From Callorhinus ursinus (taxonomy: Eukaryota > Chordata > Mammalia > Carnivora > Otariidae), in contig NW_020312902.1 in the NCBI RefSeq assembly GCF_003265705.1, forward strand, positions 16,742,970-16,806,969: 64,000 bases of DNA. Reading direction: 5' to 3'. A program made the position numbers and the translations under genes. The notes beneath the pieces are model-generated. The model had not been told where the DNA came from and did not search any database. It saw only the letters and a program-made list of their open reading frames with translations. Shown piece after piece: positions 1 to 10,423 of this stretch (its first letter is position 1; every line of letters starts with the position of its first letter).

Positions 1-364
1 TACAAGCCATGGTTGATTCTATACACACAGGAATAACGTTGCATCTCCCACAAAGATCTCCTCAGACTTCTTAATAAGCTAACACCAGTCCGGGGTGTTA
101 GAGGAAGGGCAGGGCAGGACTGGGAAGGGTTCGCTTGATGGGCATCTCCCCAGAGAGATTTGGGTCTGGTCTTCTTGAAACCAAATTCTTCCTGCTGGCC
201 AGGCCTGGAACCTGAGGTGTCCTGTGTCTGGGGGAAGGCTATGGGTGGACAGACTAGGGTCTGGGTCAGGGGGAAGTATGGGTCTAGAGTCCAACTTCAG
301 TTTATTTCTCCAGTACACGCCAGACCCTGAGAGTCCCAAAATAATTGCCCTAAATACGTAGTAG
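1..364. other. unique non-coding DNA, nothing identified
   Basis: No repeat family, credible exon or regulatory motif was recognised. The reverse-strand 86-codon frame over 79-339 has ordinary mixed composition and no known domain, so it is not called. Confidence 0.4.
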
Positions 365-870
365 AAAGACCCAGGGCTTTGGAGCCAGAAAGCCTAGGTT
401 TGATTCCTTTTTTACTTACTAGTATCTCGTTCATTCATTAATTCACTCAATAAATATTTATTGAGTATCCGTTGTGTGCCAAGTGCGTGACCTTTTTCGG
501 GCAAGCTATTTAAACTCAACTGGCTTCAGGGCGCCTGGGTGGCTCAGTTGGGTAAGCAGTTAAACACGTCTGCCTTGGGCTCAGGTCATGACCCTGGAGT
601 CCTACTTCAGGTACCTTGCTCAGCGGGGTACCTTGCTCTCCCTCTCCCTCTGCCCCTCTACCCTGCTTGTGCTGTCTCTCTCATGCGTCCTCTCTCTCTC
701 ATTCTCAAATAAATAATCTTAAAAAAACACTCAATTGGCGTTAGTTTCCTCATCTATAAAACAGGGATAATAATACCTAAGTGTCATGGTTATTGCAAGG
801 ATTACATGAGAAGAGGTGCTTGGCACATAGTTGATTCCCAATAAATGCTCCTTATTACCACTAGTAAAAG
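365..870 (+). repeat. MIR SINE, split by later insertions
   Basis: The MIR head 'ggagccagaaagcctaggtt' and the internal 'gtgacc...gggcaagctatttaa' lie before the Can-SINE at 529. The rest ('gtttcctcatctataaaac', 'gcttggcacatag', 'caataaatgct') follows it at about 740-860. A second insert at about 430-483 looks like the 3' end of an L2 in reverse ('cattcattaattcactcaat'). The order of insertion is therefore MIR first, then L2-like fragment and Can-SINE. Confidence 0.8.
529..727 (+). mobile_element. Can-SINE (tRNA-derived carnivore SINE)
   Basis: It has the canonical head 'gcgcctgggtggctcag', the internal 'ctcaggtcatgaccctg', a TC-rich segment and the 'caaataaataatcttaaaaa' tail. An imperfect target-site duplication flanks it ('ctcaactggc' before, 'ctcaattggc' after), placing the insertion inside an older MIR. 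An extra 'gtaagcagttaa' in the tRNA-like part departs from the family pattern. Confidence 0.93.
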
Positions 871-891
871 AATTCCAATTGTGCCCCCCCC

Positions 892-1079
892 TTTTTAAAA
901 GATTTTATTTATTTATTTGAAAGAGAAAGAGAGTGAGAGGGAGAACACGAGCAGGGGAAGGGGAGAAGCAGACGCCCCGCTGAGCAAGGAGCCCGATGTG
1001 GGGCTCTATCCCAGGACCCTGGAATCATGACCTGAGCCGAAGGCAGTCGCTTAACCAACTGAGCCACCCAGGGGTCCCC
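892..1079 (-). mobile_element. Can-SINE, reverse strand
   Basis: Read on the minus strand it has a full tRNA-related head (complement 'gagccacccaggggtccc' at its right end) and an A-rich tail seen here as 'ctttttaaaagattttattt'. Flanks 'aattgtgccccccc' and 'agttatgcccc' look like a decayed target-site duplication. Confidence 0.93.
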
Positions 1080-1239
1080 AGTTATGCCCCTTTAATAAAG
1101 TCTCTTTTGATGTTTTCCACCCCACTGGTGGCCGAGCTCTGTCTGGGGGAAGTATGGGAGACTTTTATACGGCCCCAGATGAGCCACTTCTCATAGGTGA
1201 CTTTCACAGGACAGGTTTAGCACCAGGGGGATCTGACTT

Positions 1240-1385
1240 GCTTGTTTGCCTCCCTCCCTGGACTGTGAGCCCCTCAGGGGGAGGGGCTGTGTCTTCACTT
1301 GTTTAGCATATGGCCACAGGGCCTGCAACAATGCCTGGCCCATCGGAGACATTCAGTAGATGTTTGCTGACTCAATGAAAGAAGG
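1240..1385 (+). repeat. L2 LINE 3' end
   Basis: It shows the L2 3' UTR pattern: 'ggactgtgagcccctcaggg' (exon-like but non-coding), 'gcctggcccatcgg' and 'cattcagtagatgtttgctg'. This is a typical 5'-truncated ancient copy. Confidence 0.75.
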
Positions 1386-1401
1386 AAGGAGCAGGGTTTC
1401 T

Positions 1402-1598
1402 TTCTATTCTTTTTTTTTTTTTTTAAGATTTTATTTATTTGAAAGAGAGCACGAAAGTGAGAGAGATCACAGAGAGAGAGGGAGAAGCAGACTCCCCGAT
1501 GAGCAGAGAGCCTGTCGTGGGGCTCGATCCCCAGACCCCGAGATTACAACCTGAGCCAAAGGCAGACGCTTAACCAATTGAGCCACCCAGATGCCCCA
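1402..1598 (-). mobile_element. Can-SINE, reverse strand, perfect 14-bp target-site duplication
   Basis: Poly-T start, 'aagattttatttatttgaaa', TC-complement body and complement head 'gagccacccagatgcccc'. The duplication 'ggagcagggtttct' is identical at 1388-1401 and 1599-1612. Identical flanks suggest a comparatively recent insertion. Confidence 0.95.
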
Positions 1599-1639
1599 GG
1601 AGCAGGGTTTCTATCCCTGTAGTGGTTGTGAAGGCCCCT

Positions 1640-2325
1640 CATTTCTTCATTCAACAAATATTTATCAAGCAGCTACAGCGGCCTCAGTACTGTACCAGGT
1701 GTTGGAGATACAATGGTGAGCAGAACAGACACAGTCCCCACCCTCATGGAGCTCAGAGGCCAGGGGGAGAATACAGATTGTAATCAAAGAGTCGTACAAA
1801 AACCAGGATCTTACCAGGTGCGACCTGTGTTGCAAGAGGAAGTAAATGATGCGAAGAAAGAGCCAAGCGAGGGCCGGCACAGGGGGCTTCCTCCAGGATG
1901 CAACATTCCAGCTGACGCCTGAAGTGGGAGTAGGAGTTAAGGCCATGCTGGGGTGGTGCTGCCGCCCCCGACAGGAGCCTTTCATGGAGTGGCGACCTCG
2001 TGTGCGCAGCCCCGCGGCTGGTTAGAACACGGCCCATTCAGACAGCAGGAAGAGGCCAATATGGCTGGAGTGCGGCTCGCAACTCAGAGTGTGGAGCAAA
2101 GATGTTGGAGTCATGGGTTCCAGCCTTCATCTTAAGAGCAAGGGGACACCAGAGCAGGGTTTCAAGTTGAGGGACGGCAGGAGAGACATGGTCACCACCG
2201 GGCCCGGTTGCGGGGGCAAGTCGGCAACGTGCGGGGACCGCAGGCGGCGGGGTGGGGGTGGGGGGTGGATTGAGTCAGCCAGGCAACAGATGGCAGTGGC
2301 CTTGGACTGAGGAGATGAAGAGAGA
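1640..2325 (-). repeat. L2 LINE, long 3' portion, reverse strand
   Basis: Read in reverse it is a long L2 3' end. The signature 'cattcaacaaatatttatc' opens it, followed by 'gtaccaggtgttggagatac', 'cccaccctcatggagctcag', 'ctgacgcctgaagtgggagt', 'gaggccaatatggctggagt' and 'caacagatggcagtggcctt', in the order expected for an L2 of several hundred bases. The reading frames in this interval are shadows of this element. The right part (2200-2270) is unusually G-rich for L2. Confidence 0.75.
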
Positions 2326-2944
2326 AAGGGCAGGGGAGGAAAACACTCTGAAGTGGAGGCATCGGGGCTCCCTGACGGTGGGTCCCGCGGTGGCAGATGA
2401 GGGGGCGGTGGTGGAGCCACGGGCAAGTCCCGGGTCTGCAAAACTTGCTCCTCGCGTCTGTATGCTCCTTGTTCACTTCCAGAAACGCCCTCTTCTCTTT
2501 TCCACCCAAGAGTTTAGTCCTGATAGCCTTTGGAGGTGGATGGATTTCCACTTCCAGAGAATGAGAGAGACTAAAGGACAGACGCCCCATGGTATCTGGG
2601 AGGCACCTGGAGGATCATTTTCCCAAGCAAGCCCCTTGCCACTGAGGCACTCATTTGTCCTCCCAAACTCACCCAAGCCCAAACATCCTCTCAGCTTCTC
2701 TGGCTCCCCACACTTACACAGACCTCCAAACACTCCCTACAGACCACTTCATCCTACCCTTATTTACCCTTGCTTTCCAAAGCCCTCCATGCCCCTCCCC
2801 CGCTCCTCTCCCTAGCCACCCCCCCCAGCCCCTACCTCCCTCTGCCTCCACTTCACCCTATTAAGAAACAACAACCCCCCAGAACGCCTGCCCCCGGCAG
2901 CTGCCCCCTGAGCCCCGCCCGCCCGCCCCCCTCCTGCTCCTCTC
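2326..2944. other. unique DNA ending in a C-rich low-complexity tract
   Basis: Bases 2640-2940 are strongly C-rich ('cccctcccccgctcctctcc' type). Open frames here are pyrimidine-tract artefacts rich in Pro, Ser and Leu. No exon is supported. Confidence 0.45.
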
Positions 2945-3317
2945 CCTGACAGATGCCTCAGAGCCCCGGGCCGCAGTTAAGGTGACGAGATGCAGCAATT
3001 CTTTATGAACATTTCATTCCTGCTCGCTACACGACGTAAATTAGATGGTGTGTTACATTCGGGCAATAAGAGAGATATGTCACCACGACGCTGGCCCATT
3101 GGATGGAGAGGGTAATCCTGCCGTGAATTTCATTACTGCTTTTATATAGACAGAATTAGCTCGGTGACAGCGAGCCTGATTGTCTTTCACTAGGGGTTTG
3201 GAGAAGAGCTGAAAGGATTTCACCCTGATGTGCACACTACTGAGTGACCCCGCTCACCAGCGGCTGTGCTGATTGCTTTGCACCTTGCAGACCGGCGATT
3301 GGCTCAGCCTCGCCGCC
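2945..3317. promoter_or_regulatory. candidate conserved non-coding element / enhancer
   Basis: An abrupt change from C-rich DNA to balanced composition with no repeat signature and no sustained frame. It retains many CpGs and several A/T-core motifs: 'gtaaattagatgg', 'tttcattactgc', 'agaattagctcgg', 'tttatatag' and an inverted CCAAT box 'gattgg' at 3297-3302. This combination is typical of deeply conserved developmental enhancers. Conservation itself is not visible here, so the call is inference. Confidence 0.5.
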
Positions 3318-3350
3318 ACCTCGCCTCCCCCCCCCCCCCCCACCCCGGTC
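3318..3350. repeat. poly-C tract
   Basis: A run of C interrupted by single A and T bases directly follows the candidate element at 2945-3317. Its length is likely error-prone in the assembly. Confidence 0.8.
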
Positions 3351-4953
3351 CCCAGCCCTCCCCGCCTGGCTTTTTCTTGAAGCAAGAAGAAATGAGACCT
3401 AATGGAGGAGTCACAAGGTCATGAAGGGAAATTTGTGCGTGGGGAGGGGCAAGTTGGCAGAGTTAAAAAAAATACCCAACAATCCTTTTGGGTCAGAGTC
3501 TTCTGGACAGAAGCTGTGGCCACTCACTCACCCCAACCCCACCACAACTCTACACAACACTTTTCAATGACCTCCAAAATCCTTAATAGGACCTGGATGG
3601 CCCAGTCCAGCAGCCTGCAAACAAGCCCAGACTGGGGACTTCCTTCCATTTCTTTCTGTGGGAATGGCTAGTTCTGAGAGAGTCAGCCCCCTCCCTGTTC
3701 TCTGGGTCTCCACCTTAATATCTCTCACCTCTGTCACCTTGTCCACTCCTTCCTTCCCCTCTGTCAATCCCTCAGCAAAGGTCTTCTGCTAAGCTTTCCG
3801 TAGACAGAGGCAGCTGGTTGCCCCTCAGGCTGGCCAGGGAGGTCGACCATTGCTGGGCCCTGCTGACTCCTCTGCTCCCTTTCAAAAGCCCCCAGGGAGA
3901 CCCTCTGAGATTCCATTCCTTGCAGGCCCCAGGGCCAGGCATCAAGCAGGCAGAATAATCGCCTCAAAGCCCTTCATCTTTTGGTCAATCCGATACATCT
4001 GTCAGGAAAGTTTCTCTCGCAGCCCAGATCAGCCAGCTCTGTGGCCTGTGCTGAGAGGGATTAAGGCCACAGTTGCCACTTTCCAGAGAGGGAGGAGGCT
4101 CCTCGGACCTCGGCAGAGCTAGCAGGTCCTCGGAGGCCTGGCACAGGGTCTCTGCATCCTGACTCCGCCTGCCCTGGGCTTAGTTCCCTGAGCTCCCCTT
4201 CCTACCCCCCCCAACACGGTACCCCAGCTCCAACTGCCTATCCTCCATGGAGCCCAGGGAGAAGGTTTCCTCAGTGATTTACTCATGAAGTTACTCTGGA
4301 CAAGTTTTACACTGAAATTCCTTCTCTGTGAAGTGGAGACTAAGTCTACGATGCTGAAACTATAGTCTGAGCCCGCCTATATGCTAGCTGTGTGACGAGC
4401 CAGGTCGTCACACCTCTCTGAACTTCAGCTTCAAAAGGAGAGTCATAACTGCTGGGGGGGGGGGGCTGTGGTGCAGTCCTCTGTTTCCCACGGTGCTGAG
4501 GGAGGGTCTCCAACCATCACCCTGCCCTGTCAGACTTCCTTGGATTAGTCTCTGCTGAAGAGAGCTGTCTCACTGAAGGTCATGCCTTTCCCCAGGCAGC
4601 CTCCATCCACTGCCTTGTCACCATGGGCATATGAAGGCCCAGCCAACTCTCTGTACCTCAGGACACTTCAGAAGGGCCATCCCTGCTTCTGAGTCCCCCT
4701 TGAGGTTGGCCAAAGCCTTTTCGGAGACTGCAGCACTGCCCAGTTTCTCCCTCCATCCAGTCCTGCTTCTTTCCAGTTCCTTTTCTTACACTAGTGATAA
4801 TCCCAAGGGCACTCCCCAGTAAAGTTCCAGCACCATGGACACCATCCCAAAGTCGGCTTCCAGACCCAACCTGCAGACAAGTCCTGCCTACCTACCTGTG
4901 GGGCTACTGTAGGATGAAGGGGTTTTGTAAAGTGCCATGTAACTGTTGCTGCC
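3351..4953. other. unique non-coding DNA with weak MIR traces
   Basis: No exon is supported. Sub-region 3950-4075 ('ggtcaatccgatacatctgt', 'gggattaaggccacag') has the composition of a weak regulatory block. Sub-region 4285-4440 contains fragments such as 'ctagctgtgtgac' and 'acctctctgaacttcagctt' that look like a decayed MIR. A G run lies near 4456-4467. Confidence 0.4.
4390..4413. repeat. perfect 9-bp inverted repeat, 6-nt loop
   Basis: The arm 'gtgtgacga' at 4390-4398 is the exact reverse complement of 'tcgtcacac' at 4405-4413, with loop 'gccagg'. The left arm falls where a decayed MIR would have its 'ctagctgtgtgac' box. Chance or local templated mutation is possible. Confidence 0.7.
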
Positions 4954-4954
4954 T

Positions 4955-4985
<31 letters not shown>
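4954..4985. repeat. (ATC)n microsatellite
   Basis: About ten uninterrupted ATC/TCA units. In one frame they encode a serine run, which is what lengthens the 172-codon open frame over 4794-5312. That frame is not called as a gene. Confidence 0.95.
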
Positions 4986-6271
4986 CAGCAGACTCTGCCT
5001 AGCTGGTGTGATGGAGTCAACATACTTGGGCCAGGAAGTCAAGTGAATGAACACCCAGTCTTCTTTTTCCTCCTGACAAGGTTCTTTGCACTTTGCCTCT
5101 TGTCTTCTGATTGGAATGACCTTCCCGGATTGTCCAGACTGTCCCTCAGAAAGCCCAGACATGGTCCCAAGGATCTAGGGGTTCAAACTGCCAGGACTCT
5201 GTTACCCATATCTCATTCTTTGCCCCAAGAATCAGGAGCTAAGTGTCCACTGGATATCTCTCCTACACTTTCTGGATGTATTCCTGGCTGGGCTCCCTTC
5301 CCTTTTATTTAAAGCATGTACTTTCTTCCCATAGACCAAAACGTCCATCCTTGGGGGGATGACAATAGGTCTCAAATGAGGCCTGAGAACAGGATCTCCT
5401 ATTCTTTGAGCCAAGACTTCCTTCTTTCTGGATCTTGTTTACAGCCTCTTCCCCCCAAATAAAGAAAGCCTAGTATCCCTCTCCTAGGGAATAGGCAGGA
5501 GCACAGGCAATGGTCTCAGATTATTGTTCCCCTTGTAAGTATGCCCATCCTGTCTCACTACTGGGCCCCCAGCCTTGTCAGCATTTTGGAGTCGCATGGC
5601 AGGTAGGAACACTGCCAGGTGAATCAGATCTTCTACCTGTCCCTACTCCTGGGCCCTGACCCAGAATGTGTGCTTCTCAGGAGTGCAATGTCCTGCATCT
5701 CTTCTAGAGCTTTCCCTGCAAAGCTGTAGGCACTGATCGAGCAGCGAGGGATGTGGGGGATGGAAGTTTCTCACCCTACCCCCCATTCTGACATCACAGG
5801 CTTCACTCTCTGACACTAATTGGTTGCCATGGAAAGCAGTTCCTTAAGTACATGACAACTTGAGGTGGAGGGAGGGAGAGCCACAGGAACCAGCCCTGCC
5901 ACAAAGAATCCACAGAGCCTCTCAGCATCAAGCAGGGCTGCCCAGAGTCCCTATCCTCTGCTGGTACCTATGCTTTGCACATGATGAGAAAAGTTCACCA
6001 TCTCGAGAAAATGCCCCAGGACTGCACAAAGATAATCCTACCTCACCACTTCTACCGCTTCCCACTTCATTTGGAAGTCTGTCTTATCTTTGAGTGGAGA
6101 GATCTTGCTGCAAAGTCATAGTCCAAAGCAAGAAAAGTCAGCCACTTACCCCGGAACAAATGGGTATCAGATGTGATGTGGGCCTCTGTCTCCCAGTCCT
6201 AGATCAGAAGTCACCTTTTCTAAGAAACTGTCCTTAACTAGCCAATCTCCCATCCCTACCCTCATCCCCGT
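4986..6271. other. unique non-coding DNA
   Basis: No repeat family or credible exon was recognised. The only motif worth noting is an RFX/X-box-like 'gttgccatggaaa' at 5823-5835, preceded by 'ctaatt'. Confidence 0.4.
5823..5836 (+). promoter_or_regulatory. RFX (X-box)-like motif
   Basis: 'gttgccatggaaag' closely resembles the palindromic X-box bound by RFX factors (GTTGCCATGGNAAC type). It is a single short motif without a visible promoter, so the call is weak. Confidence 0.25.
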
Positions 6272-6291
6272 CACACACACAAACACACACA

Positions 6292-6328
<37 letters not shown>

Positions 6329-6332
6329 CCCC
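6272..6332. repeat. (CA)n(TC)n compound microsatellite
   Basis: A CA tract is followed by an uninterrupted TC tract of roughly 37 bases, then a C run. It sits 30 bases upstream of the Can-SINE at 6364. Confidence 0.95.
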
Positions 6333-6363
6333 CACCACTCACTCTAGAGCTTACATGTTCTTT

Positions 6364-6566
6364 TTTTTTTAAGATTTATTTATTTATTTGAGAGAGACAG
6401 AGAGTGTGAGAGCAGAGGGGGGAGCAGAGCAAGAGAGAGAATCCTGAAGCAGACTCCCTGCTGAGCGTGGAGCCTGACACGGGGCTCAATCCCAGGACCC
6501 TGAGATCATGTCCTGAGCCGAAACCAAGAGTCGGAGGCTTAACCAACTAAGCCACCCAGGCACCCC
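6364..6566 (-). mobile_element. Can-SINE, reverse strand
   Basis: Poly-T, 'aagatttatttatttatttg', and complement head 'gccacccaggcacccc'. Near-perfect target-site duplication: 'cttacatgttcttt' at 6350-6363 and 'cttacacattcttt' at 6566-6579. Confidence 0.95.
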
Positions 6567-6574
6567 TTACACAT

Positions 6575-6720
6575 TCTTTCAGTCATTCATTCAACAAGTA
6601 TTTATGAGCCTCTGGTATGTTGTAGACCCTGCTCCGGGGCTGAGGGCTCCAGCCAGGAGCTGATAGGGACCTGCCTCTATGGAGCTCCCTGTCAGCATCT
6701 TCTACACTCATGCTCATTCT
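6575..6720 (-). repeat. L2 LINE 3' end, reverse strand
   Basis: 'cattcattcaacaagtattt', 'cctctggtatgttgtagacc' and 'cctctatggagctccctgtc' match the reversed L2 3' UTR order. Confidence 0.65.
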
Positions 6721-7449
6721 TTCAGTAAGTATCTCTGGGTTTTCTTTTTTCATTCCAGTCCCCCAACGCGGTAAGCCACCTGGTTGCTGATGGGGTGGGG
6801 TGCAATTTGCTCAGTAATCCCCTTCCATCCCTGGGCGTTCCAAGAGTGGAGACCTTGAGCCTATTAATATACATCTTTGCTTGACACTAGACCCCAAGAT
6901 TTGGGGCCCCTCAGCCTTCCATGTCACCCCATTGCTCTCTGAACCAGCCTTTCAAGGACCCTGGATTCTTCCACTGTCTTTCAAAGCCACGGAACAGAAG
7001 AATGGATGGGACTTGAGGACGGCAGCCGAAAGGCAGGTGTGCTGTGTGTCCACGGGAATGGGTGCACGGGCATCAGACACTCAGCCATGCATTCATCCGT
7101 CTGCGGCCTGCTGTCATGTGTGTGCACCTACGTTGGCTGCGTCTGTGACTTCTCCCAAATCGGCCAGCATGGGGATGTGAGCGTGTGTGTGATCCCACTT
7201 ATAAGTGTAAGTGAGCATGTGTTCAGGGGAAGGGGAATTTAGGGGTATGTCTCTATGTGTGTTTTTTTCCAAATGCTTGGCTTTTTTCAAAATGGCTTAG
7301 AGCACTACTGTCATTTATGGGGTTTAAAATGTCAGAACAGGGCCCGTGGGGAGGCAGGGGAGATTAAACTGCAAACAGTGAAGGTTATAGATGACGTTTC
7401 TGATAGGCTGACAGGCAGACTCAAATGATGCTGCACTTTAGCAATCATT
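6721..7449. other. unique DNA with a degenerate TG-rich stretch
   Basis: Bases about 7040-7230 are enriched in tgtg/gtgc words ('gtcatgtgtgtgcacc', 'gagcgtgtgtgtgatc') without forming a clean microsatellite. Overlapping frames in this stretch are low-complexity artefacts. Confidence 0.4.
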
Positions 7450-7451
7450 TA

Positions 7452-7472
7452 AACACACACACACACACACCC
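7452..7472. repeat. (CA)n microsatellite, short
   Basis: About ten CA units end in a C run. Confidence 0.85.
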
Positions 7473-7664
7473 CCAGATCCTTTCTCCATATTTTAACGGC
7501 ACATTCTGAAGGCTAAAAACATAACGGGCCATGTCTAGAAAACCACAGCTCTGCTTTCAGAACCCACCAGCAGCTGTGTCTGCAGCGTGTGTGTGTGTTT
7601 GTACGCAAGCGCACCTACCTGTCCCAAATGAACACATATGCTTATTTGTATTTTAGAGTCTGCA

Positions 7665-8115
7665 TAGGTTAACTCCACCTCACTTTTATATAGTGTCCTA
7701 CATGATTAACAAAATACATCCCATCTCAGGGGTGCTTGGGTGGCTCAGTTGTTAAGCGTCTGCCTTCGGCTCAGGTCATGATCCCAGGGTCCTGGGGTCG
7801 AGCCCCGCATTGGGCTCCCTGCTCCGCAGGAAGCCGGCTTCTCCCTCTCCCACTCCCCCTGCTTGTGTTCCTGCTCTTGCTATCTCTCTCTGTCAAATAA
7901 ATAAACAAACAAACAAATAAATAAATAAATCTTTAAAAAAAAAATACATCCCATCTCAGTCTACCTGAGCATCGTAACTACTTGTGGAAAGTAGGCAGGG
8001 TCGAGATCACTATGTCTATTTTACAGAAAAAAGAATACTGAGGCTCAAAGAGGTCCAACGGGTTTCCCAAGACCACCCAGTGGGAAGTGATAAAACTAAG
8101 CTTAGAAGCAGGGCC
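7665..8115 (-). repeat. MIR SINE, reverse strand, interrupted by a Can-SINE
   Basis: The right part reads 'gtctattttacag', 'actgaggctcaaagaggtcc' and 'caagaccacccagtgggaag', the reversed MIR core. The left part lies before 7712. The Can-SINE at 7730-7941 splits it. Confidence 0.7.
7730..7941 (+). mobile_element. Can-SINE with perfect 18-bp target-site duplication
   Basis: Complete head, internal promoter-like segments, '(t/c)ccgcaggaagccgg' variant and a tail 'ataaataaataaatctttaa'. The duplication 'aaatacatcccatctcag' is identical at 7712-7729 and 7942-7959. It is the longest perfect duplication in the window, suggesting one of the youngest insertions here. Confidence 0.97.
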
Positions 8116-8136
8116 TTTTTATACTTACTCAGAGCT

Positions 8137-8310
8137 CTTTTCTTGAGGTTGTGGTTCTCAACCCGGGCTATACTTTAGAATCACCTGCAGAGCTTTTGAA
8201 TCCCACCAGGCCCCCAGAGATTCCCATCCAGTCGTTCTGGAGGTGGCCCTTACGGGATGTTTTTGAAGACCCCTGGTAATGCTAACAGGTGGGGGATATC
8301 CCAGATGTCT
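8137..8310. repeat. MER5A-like hAT-Charlie DNA transposon fossil
   Basis: 'gtggttctcaacccgggcta' opens it, followed by 'agaatcacctgcagagcttt', 'ccaccaggcccccagagatt' and 'aatgctaacaggtggg', the order of MER5A. It is a non-autonomous element with no coding capacity. Confidence 0.75.
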
Positions 8311-8789
8311 GATTATGCTCAAATCCCCTCCGTGTGAAGGTGGATTCCAGTCTCCTTCCTTCTCAAGGTCTATCTCTGCATCTACTTCCCAGAAGACTTA
8401 ATCTCCAGGAGGATTGGATCCTCTGTTTCTTCTGCATCACCCTGACTCCCCACCCCTCCCAGTCTATGGAGGCTTAGAAAGTTGCTCAGCTCGGCCTGGT
8501 GAATGAAGAGGCCATTGGCTATGAGCCCCACCACTGTGGCCACCTGATACGGGGCAAACTGTGTTGTCTCAGCGAGAGGGGAGGAGGAGAACCAGCCCCA
8601 CCTGGCCCTGTCGGCCAGGAGAAGGCCAAGGCAGGGAGGAACAGCCCTTAGTGACCTAGGCTGAGAGGAAAAAGGGAAAGAGATGGAAAAAAGAGAAAGG
8701 AGAAGAGGAGAAGGAGAGCTGGCCCCTTGGGAGATTATTCCAACCAGCTCCCGGGCTAAAAACCATCTCCCTCGGTCACTGCAGGAGAG
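8311..8789. other. unique non-coding DNA
   Basis: Mixed composition. The purine-rich stretch 8640-8720 ('gagaggaaaaagggaaagag') has no associated gene. The reverse-strand 144-codon frame over 8382-8816 has no recognisable domain. Confidence 0.4.
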
Positions 8790-8995
8790 GTGCTCTAGCA
8801 CAGCAGTTAGGAGCACAGACTCGGTAGTGGCCTGCCTGGCCTTGAATCCTGGTTTCTGCTTACTAGTTGCACGACTTTGGGTAACTCCTTAACACCCCTG
8901 TGCCTCAGTTTCCTCATCATTAAAATACCGATTATAATAAGAGTACCTATATCATAGAGTCTCCATAGCATGAGTGCTGGGTGGGGGTTAACTGT
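8790..8995 (+). repeat. MIR SINE
   Basis: Near full-length order: 'gcacagcagttaggagcaca', 'ccttgaatcctggtttctgc', 'cttactagttgcacgacttt', 'tgtgcctcagtttcctcatc'. Confidence 0.9.
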
Positions 8996-9114
8996 TAACG
9001 ATTCTGCACAATTCGATGCTTTGGAACTCTCCCTCCTTGAAACTCTTCCCATCTTCCGGAACATTCCTTCTCCATCTCCTTTGCTAGCCCTGTTCCTTTG
9101 CCCTCCCTCTGAGT

Positions 9115-9262
9115 CACTGGTTCTCAGCCTGAGGAACTTTTAGAGCTTATTCCCAGAGACTCAGGTTGTTTGTCTGGGGTGGGGCCTAGACACGGGTGTG
9201 GCCTGGACATGGGTGTTTTTCAAGCTCCCTGGCTGATCCAAATGTGTTGCCAAGGTTGAAAG
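9115..9262. repeat. MER5A-like hAT-Charlie fossil
   Basis: 'cactggttctcagcctgagg' at the left end and a mirrored 'caaggttgaaagcc' at the right, with 'ggggtggggcctagacacgg' inside. It is directly followed by an L2 copy. Confidence 0.6.
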
Positions 9263-9264
9263 CC

Positions 9265-10330
9265 ACCCCTTTGAGTGCTGTTACTCCCTAAGTCTCTGCT
9301 CTTGCTCCCTTCTCTGCTCACTCATCCTTCCCAAGTAACTGACCTTCTTCCCATGGCCTTAATTACCATCCAGAAGCTGGTGACTCTCCAATCCATGTAC
9401 CCCGACAAGACTTCTTTCTTGAACTCCCAAGCTATTTTCAGCAACCTGCCAGACACCTTCATTTCCAGACATGTGTGACGATAAAGTTCTCAATGGTCTC
9501 TCGGCCTCTTGCATATCTGCACTGAGATGTGCTCTAGACAAGCCTTCCCAAGTATGTGTCCCGATCAGAACTCAGTATTTTGTACTCTCCACCCGAAGCT
9601 ATTTCACCTCCTCTATTCCCCGTCTCTGTCACTTCCAACCATTCACCCAGGCAAGAACTGATAGCCAGCCAGGGATCTTCTCCCGCATCCCCACATCCAG
9701 TCAGGTACAAAATCCTGTCAGTTCCTCGAAGGCGCTCTCTGGCCTCGCTCCTTGGGATCCCCACACTGTCGCCACATACAGTTCGAAGAGCCTCCTCACA
9801 GGGCTCCCACCTCCAGCTGGTTTGGCTGCACCCTTCCCCCACTTTCTTCTTCATCTTCAGAGCTATTTTTTGGAAATGCGAATCTCTCCACTGCTAAAGC
9901 CCTTTGGGAGAGAAGTCAACTTTGCACAGCCCTTGACTATCTGTCCCCTTCCACTGGCCTCCTTCAAAGTGACCCCACCCTCTGAGCTTCAGCTCTTCAA
10001 GTGTACCAGGCTGTTGGACACCTCAAGGCTTTTGCACATACCATTCCCCCGGCCTTAAATGCTCTTCTCTTCCCCTCCCATTCTGCTCACGTTTACAAAT
10101 TAGCTGAAGCACCAGCTCCTCCAGGAAGTACTACCTGACTGACCACTCTCTTTTTGTCCCTGCTGCACCCTGGAGTTAATGTCTATTGTGCTGGCTCTCA
10201 CTGTGTCTTCTGTTTCTTCATTTTCATGCTGTCTCCTGCACTGGACTGTGATCATCTGGGAGGCATGGGCCCTGTCTTATTTGTCTTTGAGGAGTACAGT
10301 GAGTAGGGAAGAGACCAGACTCCAAGTTCT
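9265..10330 (+). repeat. L2 LINE, about 1 kb of ORF2 3' part plus 3' end
   Basis: Long C/T-rich, coding-strand-like L2 sequence. 'gaactcagtattttgtactc' and 'cccacatccagtcaggtaca' come first, then 'ggcttttgcacataccattc', 'gctgaagcaccagctcctcc' and 'ctgcactggactgtgatcat' near the 3' end. The order agrees with an L2 reverse-transcriptase tail and UTR. Stops and shifts in all frames mean that the 195-codon frame over 9471-10058 is a remnant, not a gene. Confidence 0.75.
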
Positions 10331-10423
10331 ATAGGGAGTTTTTATAGACTGTTTGGTTCCCTTGGCTAAAGCACTTGGTGAGGAATGCTTTGGATTACGC
10401 TCTGGATTTTGTTTATTTAACTG

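Noticed and set aside
4794..5312. 172-codon frame with a serine run
   Set aside because: The run is the translation of the ATC microsatellite at 4954-4985; no other coding signal.
9471..10058. 195-codon plus-strand frame
   Set aside because: Lies wholly in an L2 remnant; the frame does not follow the L2 reading frame and has no reverse-transcriptase motifs.
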